Counted from the first letter of the stretch, positions 36,810-45,995 are shown. The stretch is DNA of 64,000 nt from Cytophagaceae bacterium ABcell3 (GCA_030913385.1 CP133159.1:766584-830583), one strand, 5' to 3'. A program made the numbers and translations. The notes: generated by a model from the sequence alone, not told the origin.

Positions 36810-37153
36810 TTTAAATTATCTTTTTGTTCAAAGTATAATTTTCTAATCCGTTCAGCTTTATCAAGGTCTCCCGAGGGAGTTTTGCCTGTTTTTTTTATAA
36901 GTCCATGCGTTGAAATCACAACAGTGCTGGACTTATCTGACTTATCCCAGAAAGCAAAAAGTCTGTAATATGTCTTCTTATACAATGTTCTGAATTCCCA
37001 GATTTCGCCCGAAAGTTTCTTAAAAAGCTCATTATCATTTATTATTTGAGCTTTCCGGATGTTAAAGATTATCTTTTCCCTTGCTTTATCATCCAAACTA
37101 TCAAGAAATTCCGCAGCCTCTTCCAGAAACTCTACTTTAAATTTCTGTTCCAA
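36806..37153 (-). CDS. HigB-like RelE-superfamily toxin
   Basis: A 115-residue protein of the RelE/HigB (Gp49-like) type: FLEEAAEFLDSLDDKAREKI, LSGEIWEFRTLYKKTYYRLFAFWD and a C-terminal KTPSGDLDKAERIRKLYFEQK. Such toxins cleave ribosome-bound mRNA. The HigBA pair is a single cassette flanked by two attC-like sites. Confidence 0.9.
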   Translation of the reverse strand: MEQKFKVEFLEEAAEFLDSLDDKAREKIIFNIRKAQIINDNELFKKLSGEIWEFRTLYKKTYYRLFAFWDKSDKSSTVVISTHGLIKKTGKTPSGDLDKAERIRKLYFEQKDNLK

Positions 37154-37233
37154 TTATTTAACGTTTGTACGAAGGTAAAAGTTTCTTAATAAGGAAACAA
37201 TTGTTTGGGTGGGATTTTTTTATTCTAACTTGC

Positions 37234-37357
37234 CGAGAACGTGGAGTATAACCGAGGCTGGGCACTTTTGAAGCAGTTCCTATCCGCCGGCAGAAAGAAA
37301 GATAGAGAAAAAAACGTTGAACTACAACGACCGCGCCCAGTCTTGGTTATACAATGT
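37234..37357 (-). other. attC-like site with two tandem introns at R'
   Basis: R'' GAGAAC; arms GTATAACCGAGGCTGGGC and GCCCAGTCTTGGTTATAC. The 3' arm ends ACAATGT, then two introns follow head to tail; the right exon resumes TATGC at 41113, rebuilding GTTATGC. Confidence 0.92.
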
Positions 37358-39206
37358 GTGCGCCCAGTATGGGCATCAGGTATCGAAGATACCATATTAT
37401 TCCAGAGGGTGCAAGTCCCTTACAGGCGAGTTGGTGAAGCCTGTTAGCAAGTGGCAAGGTGGTTTACCGTGAGGTATGCACTGAAGAAAGCCAAACGGCA
37501 AAATCCGGTACTGACGAACAGGTTCGGTATACAGAGGCCAGTCGAGAAGGGTAAGCAAGCACATCTTTGCAAAGCCCCTGACCAACAATTCTCAACTGGT
37601 AGATACCGCAGGAATCGGAGGAAGGAATATGCCCTTACCTGGGGAGGTCTCTCAGATTACGTGTTAATCAGGGAGAAGTCAGTCCCGATAGCTATCGGGA
37701 TCGTAGTAGTTGTTTAGAAACGAGCCGTAAGAGCTACGGAGGTCTCACAGGATGATGAAGGACGAACGCTGAATCGTATCTGAATTCGGTCAGGAATGCG
37801 CCATGGCGGATAGCCTGTCCTTAAACAGACAAAGGAAAACTATGATAGAAAAAGTATTACAGCCTAAAAACCTGACCAGAGCATTGCAAAGAGTAATCAG
37901 CAATAAAGGGGCAGCAGGTATAGACAACATGACGGTAAAGGACCTGAAAGCTTTCGCTGACGAGAACCGCACCGCCATTGCCAGCTCTATACTGAACAGG
38001 ACGTATATACCCAAACCTGTCAAAGGGGTAGAAATACCCAAAGGTAAAGGGAAAACCAGAATGCTTGGAGTCCCGACAGTAACAGACCGGTGGCTGCAAC
38101 AAGCCGTAGGACGTCAGCTGGCTGCAAAATTCGAGCTGGATTTTGAAGAGTCCAGCTATGGTTTCCGGCCAAAGAAGAACCTTCATCAGGCAGTCCGCAA
38201 AGCACTGAAATACATCAATGATGGATATCAGGACATTGTGGACATAGACCTGAAAAGCTTTTTCGATGAGGTAAGCCACTGTAAACTGTTACAGCTTATT
38301 TACAACAAGATGAAATGCCCTGACACCCTGTGGTTGATCCGAAAGTGGTTACGTGTGCCGATCCTGATAGACGGGAAACTCCATAAACGGAGAAAAGGAG
38401 TGCCACAGGGCAGCCCGCTGAGTCCGCTTCTGTCCAATATTTTTCTGGATGAACTGGATAAAGAACTCAAGAAAATGGGCGTCCGGTATGTGCGCTATGC
38501 AGATGATTTCAGTATCTATACAAAATCAAAAGCAGAAGCAAAAAGGATTGGTAACAAGGTTTACCTTTTCCTGAAAGACAAACTGGAACTCCCAATCAAC
38601 AGAGAGAAAAGCGGGATACGCAGGCCTTCAACCTTCACCCTGCTGGGTCATGGTTTTGTACCAACCTATCAGAGAGGAGAAAAAGGCAAATATCAGCTTG
38701 TAGTAAAGAAAGAAAGTTGGGGAAACCTGAAACGCGAACTCAAATGGCTCACCAAAAAGACCAGCCCGTGCAGTCTGGAAAACCGGTTACGAAAGCTTAA
38801 AGAAGTGTGGAAAGGATGGGTGAACAACTACCGTCTGGCAAGTATTCACGGAAAACTGAAAGCACTTGATGAATGGTTGAGAAACCGGTTGAGATACTGC
38901 ATATGGCATGACTGGAAGAAGCCGGAGAGGAAACGAAAGAACCTTATCAGACTGGGAGTTGAACAAGGGATGGCATATGCCTGGAGCAGGACGAGAATGG
39001 GAGGCTGGGCTGTAGCTCAAAGTCCTATTCTTAAAACTACTATTACCTTGTCAAGGCTCAGAAGAAGAGGCTACGAGTCAATGTTGGATTATTACCTGAA
39101 ATACCGTCCCCAGATTCAGTGAACCGCCGTATACGAGACCCGTACGTACGGTGGTGTGAGAGGCGCACTCTGCCAGTTTTCTAGCTGGCAGAGCCGTCTA
39201 CTCGAT
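37358..39206 (+). mobile_element. Group II intron (IIC-attC type), intact copy
   Basis: Starts GTGCGCCCAGTATGGGC (GUGYG-type 5' end) and ends CTACTCGAT. A domain V-like hairpin, CCGTATACGAGACCCGTACG, and a domain VI-like CTCTGCCAG/CTGGCAGAG stem precede the 3' end. Carries a full RT-maturase ORF. Inserted at the R' core of an attC-like site. 1849 bp. Confidence 0.9.
37803..39122 (+). CDS. ltrA: Group II intron reverse transcriptase/maturase
   Basis: A 439-residue RT: early motif AAGIDNMTV, SSYGFRPKKN, DIDLKSFFDEV, GVPQGSPLSPLLSNIFLDELD and the active-site VRYADDFSIY. A maturase (GIIM) domain follows (WKGWVNNYRLASIHGKLKALDEWLR, RRRGYESMLDYYLKYRP). No HNH endonuclease is present, as in class C introns, which use hairpin DNA targets and nicked or replicating DNA. 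Confidence 0.95.
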   Translation: MADSLSLNRQRKTMIEKVLQPKNLTRALQRVISNKGAAGIDNMTVKDLKAFADENRTAIASSILNRTYIPKPVKGVEIPKGKGKTRMLGVPTVTDRWLQQAVGRQLAAKFELDFEESSYGFRPKKNLHQAVRKALKYINDGYQDIVDIDLKSFFDEVSHCKLLQLIYNKMKCPDTLWLIRKWLRVPILIDGKLHKRRKGVPQGSPLSPLLSNIFLDELDKELKKMGVRYVRYADDFSIYTKSKAEAKRIGNKVYLFLKDKLELPINREKSGIRRPSTFTLLGHGFVPTYQRGEKGKYQLVVKKESWGNLKRELKWLTKKTSPCSLENRLRKLKEVWKGWVNNYRLASIHGKLKALDEWLRNRLRYCIWHDWKKPERKRKNLIRLGVEQGMAYAWSRTRMGGWAVAQSPILKTTITLSRLRRRGYESMLDYYLKYRPQIQ

Positions 39207-39651
39207 GTGCGCCCAGTATGGGCATCAGGTATCGAAGATACCATATTATTCCAGAGGGTGCAAGTCCCTTACAGGCGAGTTGGTGAAGCCTGTTAGCAAG
39301 TGGCAAGGTGGTTTACCGTGAGGTATGCACTGAAGAAAGCCAAACGGCAAAATCCGGTACTGACGAACAGGTTCGGTATACAGAGGCCAGTCGAGAAGGG
39401 TAAGCAAGCACATCTTTGCAAAGCCCCTGACCAACAATTCTCAACTGGTAGATACCGCAGGAATCGGAGGAAGGAATATGCCCTTACCTGGGGAGGTCTC
39501 TCAGATTACGTGTTAATCAGGGAGAAGTCAGTCCCGATAGCTATCGGGATCGTAGTAGTTGTTTAGAAACGAGCCGTAAGAGCTACGGAGGTCTCACAGG
39601 ATGATGAAGGACGAACGCTGAATCGTATCTGAATTCGGTCAGGAATGCGCC

Positions 39652-40848
39652 ATGGCGGATAGCCTGTCCTTAAACAGACAAAGGAAAACTATGATAGAAA
39701 AAGTATTACAGCCTAAAAACCTGACCAGAGCATTGCAAAGAGTAATCAGCAATAAAGGGGCAGCAGGTATAGACAACATGACGGTAAAGGACCTGAAAGC
39801 TTTCGCTGACGAGAACCGCACCGCCATTGCCAGCTCTATACTGAACAGGACGTATATACCCAAACCTGTCAAAGGGGTAGAAATACCCAAAGGTAAAGGG
39901 AAAACCAGAATGCTTGGAGTCCCGACAGTAACAGACCGGTGGCTGCAACAAGCCGTAGGACGTCAGCTGGCTGCAAAATTCGAGCTGGATTTTGAAGAGT
40001 CCAGCTATGGTTTCCGGCCAAAGAAGAACCTTCATCAGGCAGTCCGCAAAGCACTGAAATACATCAATGATGGATATCAGGACATTGTGGACATAGACCT
40101 GAAAAGCTTTTTCGATGAGGTAAGCCACTGTAAACTGTTACAGCTTATTTACAACAAGATGAAATGCCCTGACACCCTGTGGTTGATCCGAAAGTGGTTA
40201 CGTGTGCCGATCCTGATAGACGGGAAACTCCATAAACGGAGAAAAGGGGTGCCACAGGGCAGCCCGCTGAGTCCGCTTCTGTCCAATATTTTTCTGGATG
40301 AACTGGATAAAGAACTCAAGAAAATGGGCGTCCGGTATGTGCGCTATGCAGATGATTTCAGTATTTACACAAAATCAAAAGCAGAAGCAAAAAGGATTGG
40401 TAACAAGGTTTACCTTTTCCTGAAAGACAAACTGGAACTCCCAATCAACAGAGAGAAAAGCGGGATACGCAGGCCTTCAACCTTCACCCTGCTGGGTCAT
40501 GGTTTTGTACCAACCTATCAGAGAGGAGAAAAAGGCAAATATCAGCTTGTAGTAAAGAAAGAAAGTTGGGGAAACCTGAAACGCGAACTCAAATGGCTCA
40601 CCAAAAAGACCAAACCGTGCAGTCTGGAAAACCGGTTACGAAAGCTTAAAGAAGTGTGGAAAGGATGGGTGAACAACTACCGTCTGGCAAGTATTCACGG
40701 AAAACTGAAAGCACTTGATGAATGGTTGAGAAACCGGTTGAGATACTGCATATGGTATGACTGGAAGAAGCCGGAGAGGAAACGAAAGAACCTTATCAGA
40801 CTGGGAGTTGAACAAGGGATGGCATATGCCTGGAAGGGCGGAACGTGA
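39652..40848 (+). pseudogene. Group II intron RT/maturase, C-terminus disrupted
   Basis: A 398-residue reading frame identical to the first maturase apart from a few residues (TKKTKPC, WYDWKK). It ends AYAWKGGT at the hairpin element; MGGWAVAQSPILKTT and the remaining C-terminus follow after the insertion. The RT domain and YADD are intact, but the C-terminal DNA/RNA-binding end is lost. Confidence 0.88.
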
Positions 40849-40900
40849 AGAAAATCTCCTGTGGAGATTTTTAGTGACGAGCCAGCCTGCAGGGAGGGTA
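40834..40900 (+). repeat. 60-bp hairpin element in intron 2
   Basis: GGCGGAACGTGAAGAAAATC, CTGTGGAGATTTTTAGTGAC, GAGCCAGCCTGCAGGG. In intron 1 the same position holds AGCAGGACGA. Confidence 0.85.
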
Positions 40901-41133
40901 GAATGGGAGGCTGGGCTGTAGCTCAAAGTCCTATTCTTAAAACTACTATTACCTTGTCAAGGCTCAGAAGAAGAGGCTACGAGTCAATGTTGGATTATTA
41001 CCTGAAATACCGTCCCCAGATTCAGTGAACCGCCGTATACGAGACCCGTACGTACGGTGGTGTGAGAGGCGCACTCTGCCAGTTTTCTAGCTGGCAGAGC
41101 CATCTACTCGATTATGCACTGGCTTTCTTGTCT

Positions 41134-41685
41134 TTACAGCCATTTTCCGATAATTATTTTAACGCCAAAATGGTTTCCCCACGTTGTTTGTCCATTGTCA
41201 TAAGCGAAATAAGTTCCGCCTAATTGAAGTCCAAATGTCATAGCAAAATTATTGTCAAACAGCAAGTTGTATCCAGGTTCTATCCAAAGTCCTAGGTTAT
41301 TATGTTCTTCAATTCTATTTCTAGTCACACTCAAAATTGGCGCAACAAAAAATCCCTTGGAGATTTCGTTTTGAGTTTCCTTCTGTTTAAAAAATATGGG
41401 CAAACCTGTCTCAAACCCAAAGTGACTGATTTCGTTTCCACTGTTTCTTATTCCAAGATTTACTATTGAAGAAAATCTGATGTCAAGTCTCTTTGTCAGA
41501 GTTCTTTGATAAACAAGTGGAAAAATATTTATGTCCAATTCTCCTTTGTCATAGAATGGTTCAACTGTCACGCTTGGGTTTAAGCCGATGAAGTTAAGTT
41601 TTTTGTCTTCTTGGGCAAAAAGTGGGGTCTTACAAACTATTAAGAATGTCGTTAGAATTATTATTTGCTTTGTTACTCTTTTCAT
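41134..41685 (-). CDS. Outer-membrane-type beta-barrel cassette protein
   Basis: A 183-residue exported protein. Start MKRVTKQIIILTTFL chosen because it begins a clear signal peptide ending TPLFAQ; the longer frame runs into the attC-like site. The mature part alternates strands (DINIFPLVYQRTLTKRLDIRF, GLWIEPGYNLLFDNNFAMTF, WGNHFGVKIIIGKWL) like small outer-membrane barrels. Function unknown. Its cassette lies between an intron-filled site and the next attC-like site. Confidence 0.72.
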   Translation of the reverse strand: MKRVTKQIIILTTFLIVCKTPLFAQEDKKLNFIGLNPSVTVEPFYDKGELDINIFPLVYQRTLTKRLDIRFSSIVNLGIRNSGNEISHFGFETGLPIFFKQKETQNEISKGFFVAPILSVTRNRIEEHNNLGLWIEPGYNLLFDNNFAMTFGLQLGGTYFAYDNGQTTWGNHFGVKIIIGKWL

Positions 41686-41714
41686 TGTCACGTCTTTTTG
41701 TCTCTTAAGCTGGT

Positions 41715-41871
41715 GCATAACGTTATTATAAGAAAAGTGCCGGGATTTAAAGAGCGTTCCTATCCTCCGGTAGCACGCCAGCACGCCTTATAAAAATAAT
41801 AAAATTGTGCGGGTTTTATAGATCTGCTCTCAACTCTTATTCTGAAGCCAGGCATTTTTTTTATAAATTGA
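41715..41871 (-). other. attC-like site with intron 3 at R'
   Basis: R'' GCATAAC; arms TTATAAGAAAAGTGCCGGG and CCAGGCATTTTTTTTATAA. Longer inner part (CACGCCTTATAAAAATAATA) shared with the site at 52124. The core beside the intron (TTGA / TCCATGC) is diverged from GTT. Confidence 0.75.
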
Positions 41872-42327
41872 GTGCGCCCAGTATGGGCATCTGGTATCGA
41901 AGATACCAGATTATTCCAGAGGGTGCAATGCCTGTCCCGAATCTTCTTCGGGATCCCTTACAGGCGAGTTGGTGAAGGCTGTTAGCAAGTGGCAAAGCCT
42001 GTCCCGAAAGCCTTCGGGAGTGGTTTACCGTGAGGTATGCACTGAAGAACTGCGAAGCATCTCATGAACACCTTATAAAATAAACACCCGTGAATAAAGC
42101 CAAACGGCAAAATCCGGTACTGCGGCCATACACGGGAGTGTATGGAGCGAGACATGCGGGCTGGGATTCGGTATACAGAGGCCGGTTGAGGAGGGTAAGC
42201 AAGCACGACCTGTCCCGAACGCTTTCGGGATCTTTGTAACGCCCCTGACCAACAATTCTCAACTGGTAGATACCGCAGGGGGCCGAATACGGGAGTATGA
42301 GGAGCCAGCAGGCGGGGAGCTACCTGT

Positions 42328-42392
42328 AGGGCTGAGCGTTAAGAAAACTTCCAGTGGAAGTTTTTAGCGAAGAGCCAGCTTGCAGGGCAGGG
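42328..42392 (+). repeat. 60-bp hairpin element in intron 3 (a)
   Basis: GGGCTGAGCGTTAAGAAAAC, TTCCAGTGGAAGTTTTTAGC, GAGCCAGCTTGCAGGG. Lies where intron 1 has about 50 bp of unrelated leader sequence. Confidence 0.82.
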
Positions 42393-42776
42393 CAGGCTAC
42401 GTGATAGCCAGTGAGAAGTCAGTCCCGATAGCTATCGGGATCGTAGTAGTCACCGGAACACGAGCCGGCACCGGAAGGATAAAGCCGGAGGTCTCATAAA
42501 AGTGATGAAGGACGAACGCTGAATCGTATCTGAATTCGGTCAGGAATGCGCCATGGCGGATAGCCTGTCCTTAAACAGACAAAGGAAATTATGATAGAAA
42601 AAGTATTACATCCTAAAAACCTGACCAGAGCATTGCAGAGAGTAATCAGCAATAAAGGGGCAGCAGGTATAGACAACATGACGGTAAAGGACCTGAAAGC
42701 TTTCGCTGACGAGAACCGCACCGCCATTGCCAGCTCTATACTGAACAGGACGTATATACCCAAACCTGTCAAAGGG

Positions 42777-42840
42777 AGGGTTGAGCGTTAAGAAACTTTC
42801 CTGAGGAAAGTTTTAGCGAAGAGCCAGCCTGCAGGGAAGG
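42777..42840 (+). repeat. 60-bp hairpin element in intron 3 (b)
   Basis: Interrupts the RT ORF after PKPVKG; intron 1 has GTAGAA at this point between CAAAGGG and ATACCC. Confidence 0.85.
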
Positions 42841-43020
42841 ATACCCAAAGGTAAAGGGAAAACCAGAATGCTTGGAGTCCCGACAGTAACAGACCGGTGG
42901 CTGCAACAAGCCGTAGGACGTCAGCTGGCTGCAAAATTCGAACTGGATTTTGAAGAGTCCAGCTATGGTTTCCGGCCAAAGAAGAACCTGCATCAGGCAG
43001 TCTGCAAAGCACTGAAATAT

Positions 43021-43085
43021 AGGGCTGAGCGTGAAGAAAACTTCCTGTGGAAGTTTTTAGCGAGGAGCCAGCCTGCAGGGGGAGG
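43021..43085 (+). repeat. 60-bp hairpin element in intron 3 (c)
   Basis: Sits exactly at the junction of the ~490-bp deletion of the RT core: left flank GCACTGAAATA, right flank AGCTTGTAGTAAAG. Confidence 0.87.
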
Positions 43086-43385
43086 AGCTTGTAGTAAAGA
43101 AAGAAAGTTGGGGAAACCTGAAACGCGAACTCAAATGGCTCACCAAAAAGACCAGCCCGTGCAGTCTGGGAAACCGGTTACGAAAGCTTAAAGAAGTGTG
43201 GAAAGGTTGGGTGAACAACTACCGGTTGGCAAGTATTCACGGAAAACTGAAAGCTCTTGATGAATGGTTGAGAAACCGGCTGAGATACTGCATATGGTCC
43301 CGATAACTATCGGGAGAAAAAGCCGGAGAGAAAACGAAAGAACCTTATCAGACTGGGAGTTGAACAAGGGATGGCATATGCCTGG

Positions 43386-43452
43386 AAGGGCGGAACGTGA
43401 AGAAAATCTCCTGTGGAGATTTTTAGTGACGAGCCAGCCTGCAGGGAGGGTA
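43386..43452 (+). repeat. 60-bp hairpin element in intron 3 (d)
   Basis: Same sequence and position as the element in intron 2, so the two copies share this insertion by descent or conversion. Confidence 0.87.
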
Positions 43453-43674
43453 GAATGGGAGGCTGGGCTGTAGCTCAAAGTCCTATTCTTAAAACCACTA
43501 TTACCTTGTCAAAGCTCAGAAGAAGAGGCTACGAGTCAATGTTAGATTATTACCTGAAATACCGTCCCCAGATTCAGTGAACCGCCGTATACGAGACCCG
43601 TACGTACGGTGGTGTGAGAGGCGCACTCTGCCAGTTTTCTAGCTGGCAGAGCCGTCTACTCGATTCCATGCTGG

Positions 43675-44547
43675 CTATTTTATTTCCGATAACCTTGTTA
43701 CTTTGTTATTTACAAGAACTTCAGGATTTACTATTCTTGATTTAGTCTTAATATCGTTATTACCTAATCCTTTAAGAGTTAATTCCCCGATATGCTTCTT
43801 CAAGTTCATGATCTTTTCAATTTTTTCAATCAAATAAAAATCATCTTCATAAAAATCGCTTATCTCAATTGTTCCCTCTCTTAGGCAGTTTTTAATAATT
43901 TGCTTCATTACTGTATTGATCAGCTTACTCTCTTCTCCTCCAAAATATGCGGTATTTAGATAATTATACTTTGACTGAAACCATTTTCCATATTCTTCAG
44001 ATTTAAGCACAACTCTATTTTCATGAGTTATCAGTCCATCCAAAAACCAATCAATTTCATTTGTTGATATTTTACCAATCTGAAATAAGTCTCTCAAGGT
44101 ATAATCGATCCTATCTGCGGATAAATATGGCAATGGATACTCTAAGATATGGTATTGCTCAATTTTTGAGAATTGATTCATTGTAAATCCATACTTTTCA
44201 AGAATTAAAAACAGTTCCCGATTTTGTAAAACCTCTTCATACCTTCTCTCATGAAAATCTTCTTCTTCAATTTCTAAAACATAGTCAATCAGATGAGAAA
44301 AAGCTGTATGTGAAATATCATGAAGTAATCCTGCAATTTGTTCTTCGATATTCCCTCCTAACCTTTTAATTAGAAGCATTACTCCTACGGAATGCTCAAA
44401 TCTTGTGTGATTTATTTTATTATTAACTAAAAATAGAGCCCCTCCTTGATGAATTTTCCTGAGTCTCTGGAAAACACCCGTTGAAATAAGTTCTTCAATA
44501 ACTCCTGAAAGTTCACATTTTCCATATAGTTTATCGGTATACTTCAT
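43675..44547 (-). CDS. HD-domain phosphohydrolase
   Basis: A 290-residue protein with HD-superfamily motifs: NHTRFEHSVGVMLL (His), LLHDISHTAFSH (HD pair), and YLSADRIDYTLRD (distal Asp). The layout is that of SAMHD1/dNTPase-like HD hydrolases (QRLRKIHQGG at the start is the substrate-loop region). Candidate dNTP or nucleotide hydrolase; such enzymes also act in phage defence, which is inference here. Single gene in its cassette. Confidence 0.83.
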   Translation of the reverse strand: MKYTDKLYGKCELSGVIEELISTGVFQRLRKIHQGGALFLVNNKINHTRFEHSVGVMLLIKRLGGNIEEQIAGLLHDISHTAFSHLIDYVLEIEEEDFHERRYEEVLQNRELFLILEKYGFTMNQFSKIEQYHILEYPLPYLSADRIDYTLRDLFQIGKISTNEIDWFLDGLITHENRVVLKSEEYGKWFQSKYNYLNTAYFGGEESKLINTVMKQIIKNCLREGTIEISDFYEDDFYLIEKIEKIMNLKKHIGELTLKGLGNNDIKTKSRIVNPEVLVNNKVTRLSEIK

Positions 44548-44561
44548 TTTCTTTAGCTTGC

Positions 44562-44693
44562 ATGGAACGTTTTGGCGCTTGGCGAAGAAGCGGATTTCGA
44601 AGCACTAAACTGTCTGCCAGCACTGAACTTGATACGAAGTACAAAGCTTCATTTAAACACTGAACCCGCTTTTTTGCCAAACGCCTGTTGGTG
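44562..44693 (-). other. attC-like site
   Basis: R'' ATGGAAC, R' GTTGGTG. Arms GGCGCTTGGCGAAGAAGCGG and CCCGCTTTTTTGCCAAACGCC. Confidence 0.87.
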
Positions 44694-44719
44694 GCTGGTT
44701 TTATGTCCGCAATATAGTC

Positions 44720-45943
44720 TCAATGATTTTCAAGAATCTTGTCAGCTTTTATTGTGCCAAATATTTTGTCATCAATTTTCATCTGAAAGAATTCAATGTC
44801 TTTTTCTTCTCTAATCTCTTCCGTTTTTTCACCTGTCCATTGGTGTTTATAAGTTATGCATTTTCTGTCTTTCAGTATGCTTTTTATTGTTTGCTTGTCT
44901 TTGTCAGAACATTTTACGCTAAAATAGACGGCTTCGATGCAATTTGATATTGGCAAAGAAATGTGAGAATCACGGTTTGTCGGATTGTAATATAAAAGTC
45001 GCAGTTCATTTTCATACTTCCAAGCTTCTCCTTTTACAAAAAACGCATCCTTCGTGTTTATAGAATTTTGTTGGGAATATTTTTTCAAATCTGAAGTGTA
45101 CTCGACATCTTTGAAGTAAGCCACATAGTTTTTATTATCATTGCCTGTGGTTGTTACATGACTAGGAAAATTATATTTTATACAAATCCCATTATGTGAA
45201 TCGGCATAATGAGACCACATTAATTCATTAAGATATTCCTCTTCATCTCTTTCATTCTTTTTGTCATCTCTTATCAAATCGTCTCCATTTTCATTGGGAT
45301 ATGGTAGTTTTTCGTTTTTTACAAAACACGCCACCTTTACACCACTTAAATATGCTTCTCTTATAAATTTTGAAACCTCATCCTCGTTATTCATTAATTC
45401 GATTATAGGACAATCAAAAATATCGTTGAAAGTTGTGGGTGAAGAAAGATTTAATGTATCATTAATTAATGATTGGAAAAGAAATTTAGAACAATTACGA
45501 AATGAATAGCAAGTCAAACTGCTGTAACTTGTATGATTAGAAAGGGTTAATTGATAGTATATGTATTTTTTGAATGCATCGATAGCCATATTATTGTACA
45601 ACTGCCCCAATTTGTGCCAACATAATCCAAGATTACCATAAAGAGCTAATTTTATCTCGAACATATACTGCACTTTGCTTACATATTCTTCTATCTCTTT
45701 AATTAAAGTGTCAATAGTACCTTCTGTGATAGGATTTATATCGGCAAGAGCAGCTGAAAAAATGACAAGAACATTTCCATATTCTCTTTCTCCATCTTTA
45801 CCACCTACCATATAACCAACGACATTCTTCCAAGTAGAATAATTATTCAAAAAATCATCTACAGCTTGTTGAGCATTAGAGTCTGTTATCTTTTCGTTGT
45901 AATTATTAAAGTATGTTTGAATATTATTCATTTCTGTTTGCAT
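44720..45943 (-). CDS. DUF2971 domain protein
   Basis: A 407-residue protein. The C-terminal half matches DUF2971: LSSPTTFNDIFDCP, LNELMWSHYADSHNGICIKY, AFFVKGEAWKYENELRLLY and a final KHQ region. The N-terminal 150 residues are helical with TPR-like character. Function unknown; DUF2971 proteins are frequent cassette or island cargo. Starts MQTEMNN, with MNNIQTY as an alternative. Confidence 0.85.
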   Translation of the reverse strand: MQTEMNNIQTYFNNYNEKITDSNAQQAVDDFLNNYSTWKNVVGYMVGGKDGEREYGNVLVIFSAALADINPITEGTIDTLIKEIEEYVSKVQYMFEIKLALYGNLGLCWHKLGQLYNNMAIDAFKKYIYYQLTLSNHTSYSSLTCYSFRNCSKFLFQSLINDTLNLSSPTTFNDIFDCPIIELMNNEDEVSKFIREAYLSGVKVACFVKNEKLPYPNENGDDLIRDDKKNERDEEEYLNELMWSHYADSHNGICIKYNFPSHVTTTGNDNKNYVAYFKDVEYTSDLKKYSQQNSINTKDAFFVKGEAWKYENELRLLYYNPTNRDSHISLPISNCIEAVYFSVKCSDKDKQTIKSILKDRKCITYKHQWTGEKTEEIREEKDIEFFQMKIDDKIFGTIKADKILENH

Positions 45944-45995
45944 TAGCAGTCATTTTTATAGTTTGTTTTGTCGGTGTGGGTCGTCCGTAAACTTG

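Larger units (their letters stand above)
39207..41112 (+). mobile_element. Group II intron, tandem second copy with hairpin insertion
   Basis: Nearly identical to the first copy and fused directly to its 3' end. 57 bp longer because a ~60-bp hairpin element interrupts the end of the RT ORF. The tandem join is what repeated targeting of the same 5' exon would give. Confidence 0.9.
41872..43664 (+). mobile_element. Decayed group II intron copy with many hairpin insertions
   Basis: Same 5' (GTGCGCCCAGTATGGGC) and 3' ends as intron 1, including an intact domain V-like hairpin. The RT ORF is fragmented: about 490 bp including the YADD region is missing, and four 60-bp elements, two 45-50-bp elements of another kind (GGCCATACACGGGAGTGTATGG at 42123; TACGGGAGTATGAGGAGCC at 42290) and several CCCGAA...TTCGGG palindromes interrupt it. 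Confidence 0.88.

Noticed and set aside
37803-39122. Retron or diversity-generating reverse transcriptase
   Set aside because: The RT has a maturase domain and lies within clear group II intron ends; there is no msr/msd, template repeat or variable-repeat target.
37397-40128. Minus-strand ORFs inside the introns (for example 140-aa frames)
   Set aside because: They are antisense shadows of the RT gene and recur only because the intron is duplicated.
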